Shown here in pieces: positions 60,108 to 64,000 of a stretch of 64,000 bases of DNA. The number at the start of each line of letters is the position of its first letter. Position 1 is the stretch's first letter. The stretch is from Brienomyrus brachyistius (Eukaryota > Chordata > Actinopteri > Osteoglossiformes > Mormyridae). The position numbers and the translations under genes were made by a program. The stretch covers positions 22,663,838-22,727,837 of the forward strand of contig NC_064542.1 in assembly GCF_023856365.1 (NCBI RefSeq). Reading direction: 5' to 3'. The notes below the pieces were generated by a model. It saw nothing but the letters and a program-made list of their open reading frames with translations. It was not told the origin of the DNA and did no database searches.

Positions 60108-60706
60108 GACACCAGAGGGCAACGCTAGACGCACCAGAGGGTGGTGCTAAAGGGTGATGCTAAAAGAACCACAGGGCACTGCTAAAGGGCAACGCTAAAG
60201 GGTGATGCAAAAGGAACCGGAGGGTAACGCTAAATGGCGATGCTAAATGGCGATGCTAAAAGAACCACAGGGCACTGCTAAAGGGCAACGCTAAAGGGTG
60301 ATGCAAAAGGAACCGGAGGGTAACGCTAAATGGCGATGCTAAATGGCGATGCTAAAAGAACCACAGGGCACTGCTAATGGGCAACGCTAAAGGGTGATGC
60401 AAAAGGAACCGGAGGGTAACGCTAAATGGTGATGCTAAATGGCGATGCTAAAAGAACCACAGGGCACTGCTAACGGGCAACGCTAAAGGGTGATGCAAAA
60501 GGAACCGGAGGGTAACGGTAAATGGTGGTGCTAAATGGCGATGCTAAAAGAACCACAGGGCACTGCTAAAGGGCAACGCTAAAGGGTGATGCAAAAGGAA
60601 CCGGAGGGTAACGCTAAATGGTGATGCTAAATGGCGATGCTAAAAGAACCACAGGGCACTGCTAAAGGGCAACGCTAAAGGGTGATGCAAAAGGCACCAG
60701 AGGGCA
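60108..60706. repeat. 96-bp minisatellite made of 12-bp modules
   Basis: AGAACCACAGGGCACTGCTA recurs at 60165, 60261, 60357, 60453, 60549 and 60645, exactly 96 bp apart. Inside, the unit consists of about eight related 12-bp modules such as GCTAAAGGGCAAC, GCTAAAGGGTGAT and GCTAAATGGCGAT. The first part (60108-60165) holds simpler modules, so the 96-bp unit probably formed from a 12-bp array. Confidence 0.96.
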
Positions 60707-61144
60707 GCAATTAATGTCCTGCACAGATTAGGCATTTGTTCATAAGCTGTAATGAGATTCTTTCTCAGAAAGTCATTGGAAATTCTTGGAAAGGAAGGAG
60801 ACATGAGTCCATTTTCTTTAGCATGAGCCATCCTGTAGCATTTCTCCTTGCCATCGTGATCACGTTAATGCTGCCATTTGTCTCCCACCACCCCACTAAA
60901 TTATCATTCACCTGCGTTGTTAGATTTTATCGATGGGATGTGTTGTGATTTGCCCTCCATAAAAAAGTTCAGGGCCGGTCCGATTAGGGGGTTTACCTAA
61001 AGAAATGTCACAGAAAAAGACACAGACAGAGATAAATCGGCCATCTTCATTAGCATTTAACATATGTGCGGTGCAGTGTACTTCGGCTAATGTGTCTAAC
61101 CCTAATGGCTGATGCCATGGCTCAGCACAGTGCTGTGCTGTGCT
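60707..61144. other. Unique intergenic sequence
   Basis: No gene recognised. Confidence 0.4.
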
Positions 61145-61400
61145 TAGCCTCTCAGCTCCAGCATTGTGCGTTTGAGCACTACCCCTTACTGTTTGTCCCT
61201 ACAGGTTTCATCCTGCAGTCCAAAAACATGTGGTTTATGTGAAGAGCTGTCAATAAATTCCCATTTATATGTGACTGAGTGGAGCTGAATCTTGTCCAGG
61301 GTGCCCCCTGCCTGGTACCCTGTGCCTCTTTGGAAAGGCTGCAAGCTCACTGTCACCCTGTCCTGGATAACGGGCATGGAAGCTGGATGGATGGATATCA
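61145..61400 (+). repeat. Dispersed fish repeat, copy 5
   Basis: Plus-strand copy: GCGTTTGAGCAC start, CCTGCAGTCCAAAAACATGT, TTGTCCAGGGTGCCCCCTGC, CCTGTCCTGGATAACGGGCA, and a GGATGGATGGAT end. The middle is diverged. Confidence 0.75.
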
Positions 61401-61714
61401 TGTAATTACATAATTAATGTGATGATAATAATGTTTACTTTCCTTTTAGCACTTTTTTTTTTACAGTGCCTGTCACGGATTATGTATTTATGATTTTTAA
61501 TGTTTACTTATTTATAATCAGACTTTATTAAGGCGTGTTTCTTCTTCAGCCAACACCGCCAGCTCTCACACATAAACGCCACTCGTTGGTCATGCTTCAT
61601 TTCCTTCCGTGTGCACTTGGCGAGGTGTTAAATCGAATTAAAGCCAAAGCCGGCCGCGCTGGAAATGCAGAGTGATGAGCCACCGTGCGCTTTCCTGAGC
61701 CAGGGAACTTCCAG
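61401..61714. other. Unique intergenic sequence
   Basis: No gene recognised. AT-rich with a T-run at 61452-61461. Confidence 0.4.
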
Positions 61715-61823
61715 GACTTCCTGTCCCTTTGACCCCTGCATCACTTCCTGTCCTTTTGAACCCTGTGTCACTTCCTGTCCGTTTGACCTTTGCATCACTT
61801 CCTGTCCTTTTGACCTCTGCCAT
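61715..61823. repeat. 27-bp minisatellite with ETS-like word
   Basis: Four units: ACTTCCTGTCC recurs at 61716, 61743, 61770 and 61797, each followed by TTTGACC or TTTGAAC. The reverse complement ACAGGAAGTG fits the ETS-family binding consensus. 27 is a multiple of 3, so the frames stay open. Confidence 0.93.
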
Positions 61824-64000
61824 TGCGTTGTGGCATTGATGAGGCTAAGGGGAATTTACTCTTGGGAATGGTTCAGACCAAGCAGGCGATCCATATTCCA
61901 AACTGACACGGGGCATTAACATGCAGAGAGCTTGCTGTATGGGCAAGGACATTCCTCTCCTTATGGTGTCTCCTTATGGTAATCAATCGTGAAAAGCATC
62001 TCTGCTTAGATGTCGTCTGCTCTGGAGAAGGAATGTCAGAGATTCCTGAGCTTGGAAAATTGTGGGATACCCGTAGGCCAATCAAACTTCACATATTTTG
62101 TTTTTCATGGATCAGTTTCGGTTGTTATTTCCAGAAGAAATAATAAAACAAAGGGGTAGGTGGTTCCCCTTCCCTTTAGGGGGCACTAATTGCTCCTTGA
62201 ATAATGAGCCTGTATACAAATCACAGATTTCGGAGGGGGGCGGGGGGTGGAATCTGAGATGCGTCTCACAGTCGTGACTTCCTGCTCTGCTGAAAACCGG
62301 GTGTCAGTTATTACAGCTGATTGACCCATTGGCTGCAGACAGAGCAGGGAGGGAATGACCGCATCCACGGGCCCGGATCAGTGGAGCGGATCAGACTGGT
62401 GCTTCCGCTGGATTATCGGAGGAGGCGGAGGACACGCATGTCACGGACCGTCAGCCATGCTGATCACTGTGAACAGCTACCAGTTTCTATTGTAATGTGG
62501 CATGAAGGATGGGGATTAATCCCCCCCCTCCTCACATTTACAATGGCATAAAATGAGCCTCATTAATTAACTTTTTGAATCACTTGGCAATGAATCTACT
62601 GCTCTGTGCTGTTTACAGTTAGGGCTTGAGTCTGCATGTGACAGATATCCTTTGCCCGAAAACATATGTAATGTTATATGCACACATACAGTGGTAGAAA
62701 TGAGAGGAAGGTCAGCTATTGGCTGGACAACAGTCACATGACCACCACGGTCACATGATCACTGTCGGATTTCACTGTCCACCATTAAGTTCTCTAAGGA
62801 GGTTGTCCTAAAGATGGTGTACAGATACGATAAAGGCACAGAATAGACACATTACAGCCCTTCCAGGTTTAATCAGGCAGAGAGGGACCCTAAAAGCAAA
62901 TAAAATTTTGGGGGTGAAACGCCACACCCCACCTGGGGGTTCATACCGGGGTGGGCAATCATATCTTGAGAGGGCCACCAGCATACACACTGGCCCTTTG
63001 CAGATATGACTGGCCACCCCTGGTCCGGACCACGGTCTGCCAGCCACTGGCCATAGAGAAGAGCCGTTAGCCAATGATAATTATAGCAATGCCAAATGCG
63101 AGCTCGATGCAGCTGAAAACATCGGTGCTCCTTTCAGGCGTGCTGGGTTACGGTCAGTAAATAAAGCCTTGTTATCTCCAGAAAATCTCCCTGTGCCCAA
63201 AAGATGTCTGGCTGGATTTGGATGACAGGTGATGAAGATAAAACTCATGTGGGCTGTGTGTTTTTAAGGAAACGCAAAGGAGTGGGAGCAATGTCACTGT
63301 TTTTTGTGTGTGAAACTGGGTGAAGCGTTCAGAATGATAACGACTGATTCCATCCAGCTTGCAGACAATTAGTCCACCGTGCAATTAAAGAGTCGCTAGT
63401 TTTCACCTCCAAAAACACAAAAATGACACGTAAATCCATCCCCACCTGCTGCTTATCTCTAACCTGTGGGATTCAGAGAAATAGTTTCTCTTAAGGTTAC
63501 AAGCAGGAGATATTTCTGGTACCAAATCTATGCTGCCTAAATAAACCTGGGCCTTACTTTTAAATTTGATGATATTTTCACACAAGCCCGGCTTCTGGTG
63601 AATTATGAAACACTGAAATATGATATAAGGACAGAAAATTGACTCAATAGTGCACATGCATACAGGATCCATCTTTGCACAATGTTTGTACCAGAATGTT
63701 TTGATGGATAAGAGTGCTGTAATCACAGTAAATCCAGTTTTATAGGATTTCGCAAATGATTATTGTATTAATTTAGTAATGATGACCCAATCTTCTAAAA
63801 CCTCTTATGTTGACAAGTAGTGACAGAGTATTTCATCCTGCAAATAGATATCTTATTCAGAAAACGCCACCATCTCTGGCCTGTTGGCAGCAGGCTCCTC
63901 CTTCATCAGTGACGAGAGGAGATACAGGAGACAGAGTGTAGCCCTTTTTGCTCCAAGAAAAATCAATAGAGCTATTGACAATCAATGTCTGTTTTGCAGT
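61824..64000. other. Unique intergenic sequence to window end
   Basis: No gene recognised. G-run at about 62234-62247, C-run at 62520-62527. Nothing else can be supported. Confidence 0.45.

Overview
The window looks like a piece of a ray-finned (probably teleost) fish genome. The basis is a clear vertebrate SLITRK-family gene with its coding region in one exon, many tRNA-derived SINE copies of the kind common in fish, 5'-truncated L2-like LINE tails, and abundant micro- and minisatellites. Nothing suggests a prokaryote, plasmid or phage, and I see no CRISPR array or operon. The species cannot be named from the sequence.

Only one convincing protein-coding gene is present: slitrk4 on the + strand. 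Its coding sequence runs from 8184 to 10685 (833 aa), with likely 5' non-coding exon material at about 7105-7591, an intron ending near 8141, and a 3'UTR to about 11620 with an AATAAA signal at 11597-11602. The protein has a signal peptide, two leucine-rich-repeat blocks, one transmembrane helix and a cytoplasmic tail ending in a Trk-like tyrosine motif. This is the layout of a synaptic adhesion and organiser protein.

The rest behaves like a gene desert. From 1 to 7 kb there is a 50-bp minisatellite, two fold-back (MITE-like) elements and several microsatellites, including a GT/GC tract. From 11.6 to 24 kb there are three minisatellites (57-bp GC-box-like, 30-bp, 30-bp), an L2-like LINE tail and a dispersed repeat. 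From 24 to 27.6 kb there is a degenerate roughly 42-bp array running into a long, very regular 40-bp array of about 67 units with an internal duplication of about 0.6 kb. From 27.6 to 46.4 kb there are SINEs, an 88-bp alternating array, a 24-bp array grown inside a dispersed repeat, a second copy of one fold-back element and a LINE fragment with recognisable reverse-transcriptase coding sequence. From 46.4 to 64 kb there are two more LINE tails, long G/C homopolymers at 51.7-53.5 kb, a 96-bp array and a 27-bp array, separated by unique sequence.

The unusual feature is the amount and structure of tandem repetition: at least eleven minisatellites, by rough addition about 7-8 kb or 12% of the window, several with higher-order structure. 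Some unique stretches look like candidate conserved non-coding elements, as expected around a neurodevelopmental gene, but that is inference and needs cross-species alignment. I found no new enzymatic or defence system.
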